A DNA stretch of 64,000 bases from Sphingomonas sediminicola. Its GTDB lineage: Bacteria > Pseudomonadota > Alphaproteobacteria > Sphingomonadales > Sphingomonadaceae. Below, piece after piece: positions 53,976-63,037 of the stretch. The first letter of the stretch is position 1. Every line of letters starts with the position of its first letter. The stretch is taken from the NCBI RefSeq assembly GCF_014489515.1, contig NZ_CP060782.1:1550001-1614000 (forward strand). The letters run 5' to 3'. The translations under genes were made by a program, and so were the position numbers. The notes beneath the pieces were generated by a model. It saw only the letters and a program-made list of their open reading frames with translations, was not told where the DNA came from and searched no databases.

Positions 53976-54431
53976 ATGCCGGTCGCCAGTCTCGACGCAA
54001 TCCGCTCTCGAATAGGCTCCGAAGTGGGCGTTTCGAGCTGGCTGACGATGGACCAGGAGCGGATCAACGAGTTCGCTGACGCAACCGAGGACCGGCAGTT
54101 CATCCACATCGATCCAGAGGCTGCCGCGCGCACTCCGTTCGGCGGAACTATCGGCCACGGCTTCCTGACCCTGTCGATGCTATCGCGGATGGCGGCGGAA
54201 GCCATGCTCGTTCCCGGCAGCATCAAGATGGCCGTGAACTACGGGCTCGACCGGGTGCGCTTCATTGCGCCGGTGCGAAGCGGCAAGCGAATCCGCGGCC
54301 GCTTCCGCCTTGACTCGGTCGACGAGAAAGCGCCGGGACAATTGTTATTGCGGCACACCGTGACCGTTGAAATCGAAGGCGAGGAAAAGCCCGCACTGAC
54401 GGCCGAATGGCTCGGCCTTCTGTTCGTTTGA
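53976..54431 (+). CDS. MaoC-like (R)-hydratase domain protein
   Basis: 151 residues, hotdog-fold MaoC dehydratase: SWLTMDQERINEFADATEDR, QFIHIDPEAAARTPFGGTIG, HGFLTLSMLSRMAAEAML. The D-A-T-x-D-x-Q-x-x-H-x-D-P and G-x-x-x-x-G-H-G-x-L motifs include the catalytic Asp and His. It probably hydrates 2-enoyl-CoA. Immediately downstream is a thiolase (10-base gap), so a beta-oxidation or PHA-precursor role is likely but not fixed. Intact. Confidence 0.88.
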   Translation: MPVASLDAIRSRIGSEVGVSSWLTMDQERINEFADATEDRQFIHIDPEAAARTPFGGTIGHGFLTLSMLSRMAAEAMLVPGSIKMAVNYGLDRVRFIAPVRSGKRIRGRFRLDSVDEKAPGQLLLRHTVTVEIEGEEKPALTAEWLGLLFV

Positions 54432-54441
54432 GGAGAGAAGA

Positions 54442-55625
54442 ATGTCCGTCCGCGACGCCGTGATCGTTTCGACCGCGCGAACCCCGATCGGAAGAGCCTA
54501 CAAGGGCGCCTTCAATGCGACTCCTGGCGCGACGCTGGGCGCGCTGTCGCTTGCTCCGGCAATCGAACGCGCGGGGATCGATGCGGGCGAGATCGACGAC
54601 GTAGTCTGGGGCTGCGTCCTCACCCAAGGCGTTCAGGCGGGCAATATCGGCAGGCAGGTCGCACTGCGCGCGGGCTGTCCGGTTACCGTCAGCGCCCAGA
54701 CGATCGATCGCCAGTGCGCCTCTGGGCTTATGGCCATCGCCACGGCGGCGAAGCAGGTGATCATCGACCGGATGGATATCGTCGCCGCAGGGGCCAGGAT
54801 TCGATCAGCCTCGTGCAGACCCCGGAAATGCGTATCGGTGGTGACACTTCGCTCATCGCCATGCACAAGGACGTGTACATGCCCATGCTCGGCACAGCGG
54901 AGACGGTTGCCCAGCGCTACAAGATCAGCCGCGAGGCGCAGGACGAATATGCGCTGCAGTCGCAGCAGCGCACCGCCGCCGCTCAGGCCGAAGGGCGGTT
55001 CGATGCAGAGATCGTCCCGGCGACCGTAACGATGACCATCAAGGACAAGGAAACCGGCGAGGTCTCGAAGAAGGAGATCACGCTTGCCAAGGACGAGGGC
55101 AACCGCGCGGATACGACGATCGAGGGCCTGGCTTCCCTTCAGCCCGTCCTTGGTCCCGGCACCCACATCACCGCGGGCAATGCCAGCCAGCTCAGCGACG
55201 GCTCGTCCGCCTGCGTCATCATGGATTCTTCCGTCGCCGAAAAGCGCGGCATCGAGCCGCTCGGCCGCTACATCGGCATGGCGGTTGCTGGAACGGAGCC
55301 GGACGAAATGGGAATCGGCCCTGTGTTCGCCGTGCCGAAGCTGCTCGAGAAGTTCGGCCTCAAGATGCAAGACATCGGGCTGTGGGAGCTTAACGAGGCG
55401 TTTGCAGTGCAGGTGCTCTACTGCCGCGACAAGCTCGGCATTCCCAACGACCTTCTCAACGTCGACGGCGGCGCGATATCGATCGGCCACCCCTACGGCA
55501 TGTCGGGCGCGCGCCTGACCGGGCATGCGCTGATCGAAGGCAAGCGCCGTGGTGCAAGATATATCGTCACTACCATGTGCATCGGCGGCGGCATGGGCGC
55601 CGCCGGCCTGTTCGAGGTGTTCTAG
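54442..55625 (+). CDS. Thiolase (acetyl-CoA C-acyltransferase), frameshifted
   Basis: From [20 protein letters not shown], reading [20 protein letters not shown] with the nucleophile Cys in RQCASG. A G is missing near 54796 after DIVAAG, and the next frame reads [19 protein letters not shown]... and stays intact. Catalytic His in ELNEAFAVQ / [16 protein letters not shown] and second Cys in [13 protein letters not shown]. Length ~394, normal. Degradative (beta-oxidation) versus biosynthetic thiolase cannot be separated from sequence alone. Adjacent to the MaoC gene. Confidence 0.9.
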
Positions 55626-56101
55626 GGAACGCGATTGAACTGGTTGGTTGTGATCTCCGGCTTGCCGTTGATGTTCAACCAGACAATCGTCTCGCTCATC
55701 GTCTTGCCGTCGCCGGAGACGGTGTAGATTCGCGTAGTGCGCGGCATGCCTTCCTTGTAGAATGCCATAACCAGCACGTTCGGCGCGGGCACCTTCGCAG
55801 CGACAGTGTCTACGTTGTTGTAGCCGGTGCTGGGCGCGGGTGAGCCGTCGAGCGGATAGGTGCCGGTCGCGTGGATTTCGCCGCTGCCGCTGCCGATGAC
55901 GTCGACCTTCGAGTTCCACTTTCCGCCGCCCACGTCGCTGTAGGTGATGTTGACGCTCTTCGGCCGCTGGTCAGGCGGGATCTGCGAATGCTCCAGATCG
56001 AGTGTCCAGGTGCCAAGCAAGGGAGCCGCCGGCTCAGCGGCGAATGCCGGCGCGCCCGGAGCAAACGATGCCATCAGCCCAAGCAACACCAAGTACTTCA
56101 T
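55622..56101 (-). CDS. Exported hypothetical protein (159 aa)
   Basis: Start ATG at 56101 with a signal peptide [20 protein letters not shown] followed by AAEP. The mature part is beta-rich: [20 protein letters not shown] then [40 protein letters not shown]. The G-T-W-x-L-D-x-x-x-S opening is common to a large family of exported sphingomonad/myxobacterial proteins of unknown role. Convergent with the thiolase; stops overlap by 4 bases. Confidence 0.7.
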   Translation of the reverse strand: MKYLVLLGLMASFAPGAPAFAAEPAAPLLGTWTLDLEHSQIPPDQRPKSVNITYSDVGGGKWNSKVDVIGSGSGEIHATGTYPLDGSPAPSTGYNNVDTVAAKVPAPNVLVMAFYKEGMPRTTRIYTVSGDGKTMSETIVWLNINGKPEITTNQFNRVP

Positions 56102-56204
56102 AAGACGCCTCCGATCCTTTTCAATCAAGACGTGTAATATTATCACATGCACGTCAAACGAAACTGATGTTGCGAAGGGCTGCGTTCTGCCTAGTCTGCC
56201 GCCC

Positions 56205-56819
56205 ATGAGCGCCGCAGAAATTGTCGCGCTGGCTGCATCGGTCAGCCTGCTCGCCGGGTGGCGGCTTTATCTCGTCGTCTTCGCGACCGGGCTCGGGATG
56301 AAGTACGGCTGGGTCGCACTCCCCGACCAGCTCCGGGCGCTCGACGTTCTGGCGAACAACTGGATCGTCGGCATCGCAGGCGTTGGCGCCATCGCCGAAT
56401 TCTTCGCGGACAAGATTGCGTGGGTCGATAGCGCCTGGGACGCGATCCACTCGGTCATCCGGCCGCTGGGCGGGGCGATGCTCAGCCTGGCTATCGTCGA
56501 TTCCGCAGACCCCACCTGGCAGGTTGCGAGCTTCCTTCTTGGCGGAGGCGCAGCCTTCTTCGCTCATGCGGGCAAGGCCGGAGCACGCACGCTCGTCAAC
56601 GCCAGTCCGGAGCCGTTTTCCAACGTCGTCGTGTCCGCCGGAGAAGATGTCGCGACAGCCGGGCTACTGGCGCTTGCCATCGCGAACCCGATTGCCGCCG
56701 CCCTGATCGCGCTGATCCTTGTGATCCTGTCGCTCTGGCTCGTGATTGCGGCGCGGCGGGCCTTGAAGCGGCTATTCAACCGTGTCGGAATGCAACCGAA
56801 GTCCGGCGGAACGGGTTGA
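56205..56819 (+). CDS. DUF4126 membrane protein
   Basis: 204 residues from the ATG at 56205, with six or so helices: SAAEIVALAASVSLLAGWRL, VGIAGVGAIAEFFADKIAWV, LLGGGAAFFAHAGKAGARTL and ALIALILVILSLWLVIAARR. DUF4126 proteins have a conserved glycine-rich core around NASPEPFSNVVVSAGEDVAT. Function unknown; membrane permeability or transport roles have been guessed elsewhere. Intact, and followed by a small gene at 56842. Confidence 0.85.
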   Translation: MSAAEIVALAASVSLLAGWRLYLVVFATGLGMKYGWVALPDQLRALDVLANNWIVGIAGVGAIAEFFADKIAWVDSAWDAIHSVIRPLGGAMLSLAIVDSADPTWQVASFLLGGGAAFFAHAGKAGARTLVNASPEPFSNVVVSAGEDVATAGLLALAIANPIAAALIALILVILSLWLVIAARRALKRLFNRVGMQPKSGGTG

Positions 56820-56841
56820 ATTCGCGAACAGGAGAAAGCCG

Positions 56842-57102
56842 ATGCCCGTTTCCGATCAACCTCTCGTCGAACGCATTGCGCGCGTGCTTGCAGCGGCGTC
56901 GTTCAGCTCGAACGCGGAGGGCAGCGATCCCTCGGCTTCCGAAAAGGTTGATCGCACCTGGCCTGAGCATCTGAACCAGGCGCTCGCCGTGCTCCACACG
57001 GCGCGCGAGCCCGACACGCAGATGGCGACGGCCGGCGATGCAGAAATCTGGAAGCGGATGGTGGAAATCGCCATCGAGGAGGCGGAAGCAACCGCCGCAT
57101 GA
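56842..57102 (+). CDS. Small hypothetical protein (86 aa)
   Basis: ATG at 56842 after AGGAGAAAG. MPVSDQPLVERIARVLAAAS, FSSNAEGSDPSASEKVDRTW, PEHLNQALAVLHTAREPDTQ, MATAGDAEIWKRMVEIAIEE. Helical, with A-L-N/H-L spacing suggesting a small helical bundle. It overlaps the MFS start (ATGA), so it is in one operon with DUF4126 and the transporter. No family assigned. Confidence 0.7.
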   Translation: MPVSDQPLVERIARVLAAASFSSNAEGSDPSASEKVDRTWPEHLNQALAVLHTAREPDTQMATAGDAEIWKRMVEIAIEEAEATAA

Positions 57103-58486
57103 ACGCTCGAGCGCGCGAAAAACCGCGCGCCGATCCGCGATGGACGCTCGCCGCCTGCGTCCTCGCTTCGAGCCTGTCGTTCGTCGAAGGCTCCGTCCTA
57201 AACGTCGCGCTTCCCGCTCTTCGCGCGAGCTACGGAGCCGGTGCTGCGGAAGTGCAGTGGGTCGTCAACGCTTACCTTCTCCCGCTATCTGCGCTGCTCC
57301 TTCTTGGAGGCGCGCTAGGCGATCACTTCGGACGACGCCGCCTGCTGCTCTTCGGTACCAGCCTGTTCACGGTCGCTTCGGTCCTTTGCGCGCTCGCACC
57401 CAGCCTCGGCCTGCTGTTCGCGGCCCGCGCAGCTCAAGGGATCGGCGCGGCGCTGCTGCTTCCCAACAGCCTCGCGCTTTTGAATGCCGCTTACGAGGGT
57501 GAGAAGCGTGGCCAGGCCGTCGGGATCTGGGCGGCAGCGGGTGCCGCAGCCGCTGCGGTCGCGCCCCTGATCGGCGGATGGCTGGTCGACAATGTCGGCT
57601 GGCCCGCAATCTTCTACATCAACATCCCGCTCGGGCTTGGCGCAATCCTGCTTGCGTTCATATTCGTAAGTGAGAGTAGCGACGCGAGCGCAGGCAGGAC
57701 CGATTATAAAGGAGCGTTCCTCGCAACCGCCGGCCTCGGCGGAACCACCTATGGACTGACCCGATGGTCGTCCTCCGGCGAAGTAGACCTGGTGGTCGGC
57801 GCGACCGTCATCGCGGGTTTGCGATGCTCGCGCTGTTCCTGTGGGTCGAAAGAGCACGCAGGGACCGCGCGATGATGCCGCTCGGCATGTTCGGTGATCG
57901 GTGTTTCATCGGCCTCAACCTGCTCACATTTCTCCTCTACGGGGCGTTCGGCGCGGCCATGCTGCTCGTACCTTATGTTCTGATCGAAGCGGGCGGTTAC
58001 TCGCCCGTGCAGGCGGGATTGGCGCTCCTTCCGCTCCCGATCCTGATTTCGATCGGCTCGCCGATCATGGGTCAGCTAGCGATGCGCATCGGGCCGCGGA
58101 CGCCGCTGGCGATCGGCCCGCTCGTCGTAGGCGCGGGCATGCTGCTCGGCCTGCGGATTGTGGATGACAGCCCCTATTGGACCGTCGTCATGCCCGCGAT
58201 CGCCGTCATGGCGCTTGGAATGGCAATCGCGGTTGCCCCGCTCACCGCTTCCGTCCTTGGCTCGGTCGACCCGAAACACACAGGGATGGCATCAGGCTTC
58301 AACAGCGCCGTCGCCCGGATCGGCGGGCTCATCGCAACGGCGCTGCTCGGCGTGGTGCTGTCACGCCAGGGCGATCAATTGATCGACGGATTTCATTCCG
58401 CGCTGGTCGCATCGGCAATCGTCGGCGGCGCGGCGAGTCTCACCGCGATCACTCTGCTGGGCAGTGTGAAGATGCGCGAAAGCTGA
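57099..58486 (+). CDS. MFS transporter (DHA2-type), one frameshift
   Basis: From MNARAREKPRADPRWTLAAC: LSFVEGSVLNVALPALRASY, ALLLLGGALGDHFGRRRLLL (motif A), IGAALLLPNSLALLNAAYEG. Near 57822 a base is missing after IAG; the next frame runs FAMLALFLWVERARRDRAMM, PYVLIEAGGYSPVQAGLALL and GMASGFNSAVARIGGLIATA. Around 14 helices, ~462 residues corrected. A drug/H+ or solute antiporter; substrate unknown. Coupled to the upstream 86-residue gene by an overlapping start. Confidence 0.88.
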
Positions 58487-58493
58487 GTGCCGT

Positions 58494-59726
58494 TTAGGCG
58501 TTCTTCGCGATCCAATCCTCAACGACCGGAGCGATCTTATCGCGCCACTTGCGGCCGTTGAAGATGCCGTAATGGCCGACGCCCTTGGCCATGAAATACT
58601 TCTTCTTCGCGTGCGGAACGCCGCTTGAGATATCGAGCGCCGCCTTGGTCTGGCCAATACCGGAGATGTCGTCGCGCTCACCCTCGATCGCAAGCAGTGC
58701 GGTGTCCTTGATGGCCTTCGGATCGACCTTGCTTCCGCGATGCATCAGCTGACCCTTGGGCAGAAGGTGGCGCTGGAAAACCACGTCGACGGTCTGAAGG
58801 TAGAATTCGGAGGTCATGTCCGCGACCGACCGATATTCGTCGTAGAACTTCTGGGTTGACGTCGCGCTCTCCTCGTCGCCCTCGACGAGGTGCTTGAACA
58901 TCTCCCAATGGCTGACGAGGTGGCTGCCGAGGTTCATGGTCATGAAGCCGGCGAGCTGCAGGAAACCGGGATAAACCTTCCGGCCGGCACCGGGATAGTA
59001 GAGCGGAACGGTGGCGACTGCGTTCTTCTGGAACCAGCCAAGCGGCCGCTCCGTCGCCAGCGTGTTCACCGCCGTAGGCGCTTCGCGGCTGTCGACCGGT
59101 CCGCCCATCATCGTGAGCGTCTTGGGTCGCCACCGGTTGCGCGTGGAGTTCATCAGCGCGGTTGCAGCGTAGGCTGGAACCGACGGCTGACAGACGGCGA
59201 GGACGTGCGGGCGTTCGCCCCTTAGCTCGCCGATCGCCTCCATGAATTCAATCAAATAGTCGATGTAATCGTCGAGATCGAACGTGCCCTCGGTGAGCGG
59301 CACCGACTTCGCGTCTCGCCAGTCGGTGATGTAGACGTCGTGCTTCGGAAGCATCCGCTCGACGGTGCCGCGAAGAAGCGTGGCGTAGTGACCCGACATC
59401 GGAGCGACGATCAGAAGCGGCGGATCCTTGTCGGCCATTCCGGCGCGGACGAATCGCTTCAGCTGGCCGAATGGCTCGCGAACAAGGATTTCCTCGTGAA
59501 CCTTGACCTTGCGGCCCTTCACAACCGTCTGGTGAAGGCCGAACTCCGGCTTTCCTCGCGGCGCTGCAGCATGAGCGAAGACGTCGAGCGCGGCGGCAAT
59601 CAGAGGGCTACCAGACGCGTAAGCAACTGGGTTTGCTGGATTATTCAGCCATCCTGCACTCATGCCCGCCAATTTGCTCGCGCCCGCGAGAAACGAGCGC
59701 TGAACTTCATAGGCGTCATACAGCAT
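58494..59726 (-). CDS. phaZ: Intracellular polyhydroxyalkanoate depolymerase
   Basis: 410 residues, alpha/beta hydrolase of the PhaZ (intracellular short-chain-length) type: LLIVAPMSGHYATLLRGTVE (oxyanion side), VYITDWRDAKSVPLTEGTFD, VLAVCQPSVPAYAATALMNS, where the nucleophile is Cys in VCQPS as in Ralstonia PhaZ. HWEMFKHLVEGDEESATSTQ and MAKGVGHYGIFNGRKWRD follow, the latter with the active His. It releases hydroxyalkanoate oligomers from PHA granules. Intact. Divergent from the ABC exporter across an inverted-repeat region. Confidence 0.95.
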   Translation of the reverse strand: MLYDAYEVQRSFLAGASKLAGMSAGWLNNPANPVAYASGSPLIAAALDVFAHAAAPRGKPEFGLHQTVVKGRKVKVHEEILVREPFGQLKRFVRAGMADKDPPLLIVAPMSGHYATLLRGTVERMLPKHDVYITDWRDAKSVPLTEGTFDLDDYIDYLIEFMEAIGELRGERPHVLAVCQPSVPAYAATALMNSTRNRWRPKTLTMMGGPVDSREAPTAVNTLATERPLGWFQKNAVATVPLYYPGAGRKVYPGFLQLAGFMTMNLGSHLVSHWEMFKHLVEGDEESATSTQKFYDEYRSVADMTSEFYLQTVDVVFQRHLLPKGQLMHRGSKVDPKAIKDTALLAIEGERDDISGIGQTKAALDISSGVPHAKKKYFMAKGVGHYGIFNGRKWRDKIAPVVEDWIAKNA

Positions 59727-59797
59727 TTAGGGGCACCCTCATCACCACGTACCAACTGATGTGGACCCCATTTGGTCCAACGGCAAGGGCCGTTGTT

Positions 59798-59818
59798 GCA
59801 CCGCACTCATTGCGGTGC
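59798..59818. promoter_or_regulatory. Perfect inverted repeat between phaZ and the ABC exporter
   Basis: GCACCGCA (59798-59805) and TGCGGTGC (59811-59818) around a five-base centre CTCAT form an 8-bp dyad, with further partial symmetry outside (TTGTT / GCAA). It lies 71-92 bases from the phaZ start and about 40 bases before the ABC ATG, so it could be an operator for either divergent gene. PhaR is an obvious candidate, but I only infer this from gene context. Confidence 0.4.
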
Positions 59819-59857
59819 GCAATTGAGGGACAGGCCTACGGCTGCTAGTCGACGGGC

Positions 59858-61635
59858 ATGGCTAATGCCCCGAACCGCCCGCCGGGCCGCTCCCTCAAGA
59901 ACCTGCGGATGATCTGGAGCTTCGCCTCGCATTACCGGGGCACATCCTGGGCGCGGCCGCGGCGCTGCTCGTTGCGGCTGGCGCGACGTCCGGCGTGCCC
60001 TATGCGTTCAAGCTGATAATTGACAAAGGCTTCGCCGCCGGCAGTTCCACGCAGGATATCGCCCGCTGGTTCGAATATCTGCTGATGCTGGTCGGCGTGA
60101 TGGCGCTTGCGACGGCGTTCCGCTTCTTCTTCGTATCGTGGTTGGGCGAACGGACCGTGGCGGACATCCGTCTTGCGGTGCATCGGAACCTGCTTCGCTT
60201 ATCGCCCGGTTTCTTCGAAGAGAATCGGCCGGCGGAGATTACGTCGCGCATCACCGTCGACACGACGATCATCGAGCAGGTCGTCGGCACGACGGTCTCG
60301 GTTGCCCTGCGCAACGTCGTCCTTGCGGTCGCTTGCATCGTCATTCTCTTCGTCCTGTCGCCCAAGCTCGCAGGAATGATGCTGCTCGGCCTCCCGGTCG
60401 CACTCGGGCCGATCATCATCCTCGGCCGCAAGGTGCGAGCGATTTCCACGCGCAGCCAGGACCGCATCGCCGACGTCGGCGCGGTGACCAGCGAAGTGCT
60501 CGGCGCGATGAAGATCGTGCAGGCATTCGGACAGCAGGATCGCGAGACCGGCCGCTTTTCCGACGCCGTCGCCAAGGTGTTTGCAACCGCACGGACGCGC
60601 ATCCTCCTGCGCGCGTTCATGACCGCCATCGCGATCTTCCTGATGTTCGGAGCGATCATCTTGATCATCTGGCAGGGCGCCGTGGACGTCGCGGCCGGCC
60701 GGATGACGGGCGGCACAATCGCGGCCTTCGTTCTTTATGGCGGATTGCTCGCCGGAGCATTCGGCGCCTTGTCCGAAGTTTATGGCGACTTCCTGCGCGC
60801 GGCCGGGGCATCGGAACGCCTGACCGAGCTCCTCGAGGCCGAGCCCGACATCCGCGCACCGGCCAATCCGAAGGAGCTGCCCGATCCCGCGCGCGGCGAG
60901 CTCGAGTTCGACAACGTCACCTTCCACTACCCGACGCGCCGCGACGTCTCCGCGCTCGAAGGCTTCAGCCTCACCGTGAAACCGCGCGAACGGCTTGCTC
61001 TGGTGGGTCCGTCCGGGGCGGGCAAGACGACCATCTTCCAGCTCGCGGAGCGCTTTTACGATCCGCAGTCGGGGAGAGTTCTACTGGACGGCGTCGACCT
61101 TCGCGATGCCGATCCCGCCGACGTCCGCCAGCGGATCGCGCTCGTTCCGCAGGAAACAGTCATGTTCGCAGCGACCGCGCGCGACAACCTGCGGTATGGC
61201 AACTGGAACGCGACCGAAGACGAGATCTGGCAGGCCGCAAGCGATGCGCATGCGGAGGAATTCCTGCGCAAGCTTCCGGAAGGCCTCGACACTTACATGG
61301 GAGAAGGCGGCGCTCGCCTTTCCGGCGGACAGCGTCAGCGCATTGCAATCGCGCGTGCGTTACTGCGCAACGCTCCCTTACTGCTGCTCGACGAAGCGAC
61401 GTCGGCCCTGGACGCTGAAAGCGAGCGGCTGGTGCAGGATGCGCTCGACCGGCTGATGGCCGACCGCACGACGATCGTCATCGCTCACCGCCTCGCGACG
61501 GTTCGCGCGGCCGACCGCATTGTCGTCATGGATCACGGAACGATCGTCGAAGAAGGCACGCACGCGACGCTGACACGCCACGGCGGCCTTTACGCGCGGT
61601 TGGCGCGGCTTCAGTTCGAAGACCGCGCCGCCTGA
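59858..61635 (+). CDS. ABC transporter, exporter type (MsbA/Atm1-like), one frameshift
   Basis: Begins ATG 59858 (MANAPNRPPGRSLKNLRMIW) and reads SFASHYRG; one C is missing near 59940, then the frame continues HILGAAAALLVAAGATSGVP, PYAFKLIIDKG to the end. TM domain with six helices; nucleotide-binding domain with Walker A GPSGAGKTTIFQLAERF, RIALVPQETVMFAATARDNL, the signature LSGGQRQRIAIARALL, Walker B LLLLDEATSALD, and the H-loop IVIAHRLATV. About 592 residues corrected. Fused permease-ATPase half-transporter that works as a homodimer; cargo (lipid A, heavy-metal conjugates or drugs) unknown. Confidence 0.9.
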
Positions 61636-62183
61636 ACCTTAGGCACCGGCGCCGCTTGGCGTCGTTGTTCCGGAGGTCCCTTCCCACGGCGGGACGCACC
61701 CTTGCGCGCAGTCGTCGACCGCTTGCGGGTCGCGGGCTTGCGAGCTGCAGTCCCAGTCGAAGCCTTGCGCGTCGCTGCCGGCTTGGAAGCCTTTGCGCGA
61801 GTGGTCGTCTTCTTTGCAGTCGAGCGCTTGGCAGCGGGCTTCTTTGCGCTCGAGCGCTTCGTCGCAGCGGCCTGCGGAGTGCCCTCATCCGTCCATTTGC
61901 CGGACAGGACACGCTGCGCCGCATCGGCGACCGCCTCTGCAATCAGCGAGCCCAATTTGGATGCGCTCGAGACCATCGTGCTTGCCGCGGCCTGGGCAGT
62001 GTCAGCCGCGTCGAGTCCCGCATCGCGGATCTTGCGCCGCGCGGCAGGACTTGCGCTGATTGCGGCTGCAGCAGCGGCCAGGCCTGCTGCCAACATTTCA
62101 CGGCTCATCGCCGCCTTGGCGAGCTTGTCGACAGTGCTTTCACCGCCCGAAGACGATTTCTTCCGCGTTGTGGATTTGGCCAT
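61611..62183 (-). CDS. Histone-tail-like protein next to PHA genes (possible PhaF-like phasin)
   Basis: 190 residues from the ATG at 62183. N-terminal part (1-100): MAKSTTRKKSSSGGESTVDK then LAKAAMSREMLAAGLAAAAA and GLDAADTAQAAASTMVSSAS, alanine-rich amphipathic helices. C-terminal part (105-190): lysine/alanine/threonine-rich low complexity (KKPAAKRSTAKKTTTRAKAS, RKPATRKRSTTARKGASRRG) resembling histone H1/AlgP/PhaF tails. PhaF-type phasins have a helical granule-binding half and such a DNA-binding tail. PHA context (phaR, phaZ, PhaC-like) supports this, but no phasin motif is proven. Its end overlaps the convergent ABC transporter by 25 bases. Confidence 0.6.
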   Translation of the reverse strand: MAKSTTRKKSSSGGESTVDKLAKAAMSREMLAAGLAAAAAAISASPAARRKIRDAGLDAADTAQAAASTMVSSASKLGSLIAEAVADAAQRVLSGKWTDEGTPQAAATKRSSAKKPAAKRSTAKKTTTRAKASKPAATRKASTGTAARKPATRKRSTTARKGASRRGKGPPEQRRQAAPVPKVQAARSSN

Positions 62184-62230
62184 CGTAAACCTCTCTTTCG
62201 GTCTTGCCCCAAAGACACTTCAACTGCTGA

Positions 62231-62256
62231 ACGGTTCCGTTTCGGTAACGAACCGT
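62231..62256 (-). promoter_or_regulatory. Palindromic element upstream of the PhaF-like gene
   Basis: ACGGTTC (62231-62237) and GAACCGT (62250-62256) are perfectly complementary, with GTT/AAC continuing the stem inside (one bulged C). It lies 48-73 bases before the ATG at 62183. This could be an operator for that gene, or a hairpin in its leader. No T run follows, so it is unlikely to be a terminator. Confidence 0.4.
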
Positions 62257-62283
62257 GCCTGTAATTCCGAAGATTTCGATTGT

Positions 62284-62324
62284 CCAAAAACGTTAAAGGG
62301 GACCGCTGCTCAAGCAACGATCCC
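62284..62324 (-). terminator. Rho-independent terminator on the minus strand
   Basis: Read on the minus strand: GGGATCGTTGC-TTGA-GCAGCGGTCCC forms an 11-bp stem (two G-T pairs), followed by CTTTAACGTTTTT. It sits 46-136 bases downstream of the small open frame at 62370-62420 on the same strand and upstream of the PhaF-like gene, so it probably ends a short separate transcript. Confidence 0.65.
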
Positions 62325-62369
62325 TCGAACATGGTCAGCGGCCGGAAGTGATTGGCCGTCCGTCCAGCT

Positions 62370-62420
62370 TTACGGCCGACGAACACCCCTTTCCGACCTC
62401 TGTGCTGAACCATGAGACAT
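62370..62420 (-). CDS. Short ORF (16 aa) with a near-perfect Shine-Dalgarno
   Basis: Immediately before the ATG at 62420 is a 15-base element (62422-62436) exactly complementary to the 3' end of 16S rRNA (plus strand GGATCACCTCCTTTC), so AAAGGAGGTGATCC precedes the start by 7 bases. The frame encodes MSHGSAQRSERGVRRP then TAA. If one base is missing in the GGGG run after RSER, as elsewhere in this window, the frame would extend to about 28 residues, ending ...PITSGR. A minus-strand terminator follows. Either a small protein or a ribosome-binding small RNA. Confidence 0.45.
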   Translation of the reverse strand: MSHGSAQRSERGVRRP

Positions 62421-62538
62421 CGGATCACCTCCTTTCGCTGCGTTGAAGCTGAGGTGAGAATGATTCGTCCGGGCGCAAATCACAAGACTTGTAATGCGCT
62501 ACAAATCTGCAATCTTTGGGAATTCGCGTGTCGAAATC

Positions 62539-63026
62539 CTACGCGCGGCAATCCTCGACAACATGAGCGATTTCGGTTCCCGCCGGCATGACCAGCGCTG
62601 GTGATCCGGGCATCGAGACCGCGAACCGGCCGCGGCTGAATGCGATTGCGTCGAGCAGCGGATCCATCCCCCGACCTGCGCGATGATTCGTCCAGAAGGC
62701 TGGTCGAACCGCGATGCAAGATTGCGAGAATCCGAGCTGGTCCAGAACGACAGACTGGATGCAGGCGCCGCGCTGATTCGCGACAATGTCACTAGCCGAG
62801 TGAGCTTTCCGCAGGCGATGACCATGCGCGTCGCGCCCGCGCCGTCGACGAACGCGGCTTCGCTCCCGCCAGTGACGGCACGATAGGTCCAGGCGCCGGG
62901 ACTGACCGGCCAGTAGCTGAAATCCATTTGCGCGGGCTGCGTCGTAACCTGAGCCTCGGCTAGCTGATTCAATTGGGGGCCAAACGCCAGCGCGCCGGCC
63001 ATCGCGACGAACGCGATCCTCCTCAC
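62539..63026 (-). CDS. Exported hypothetical protein, one frameshift
   Basis: GTG at 63026 with AGGAG five bases upstream: VRRIAFVAMAGALAFGPQLN is a signal peptide. The mature part is DFSYWPVSPGAWTYRAVTGG, SEAAFVDGAGATRMVIACGK, ISAAPASSLSFWTSSDSRNL. Near 62671 a G is missing after QVGG, and the next frame gives MDPLLDAIAFSRGRFAVSMP, GSPALVMPAGTEIAHVVEDC. About 162 residues. The end (AHVVEDCR) recalls a periplasmic, disulfide-containing repeat protein, but no family is certain. It follows phaR with overlapping/adjacent stop and start. Confidence 0.65.
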
Positions 63027-63037
63027 TTTCACTCCTG

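Noticed and set aside
54633-55919. 428-codon minus-strand frame opposite the thiolase
   Set aside because: The thiolase has Cys/His catalytic motifs on the plus strand; the minus frame shows none.
60138-61418. 426-codon plus-strand frame overlapping the ABC transporter
   Set aside because: Arg-rich shadow frame; the Walker/signature motifs lie in the other frame.
61640-61860. K/A-rich DNA as a tandem repeat or CRISPR-like array
   Set aside because: The units vary in length and sequence and encode one continuous lysine/alanine tail; there are no constant direct repeats with spacers.
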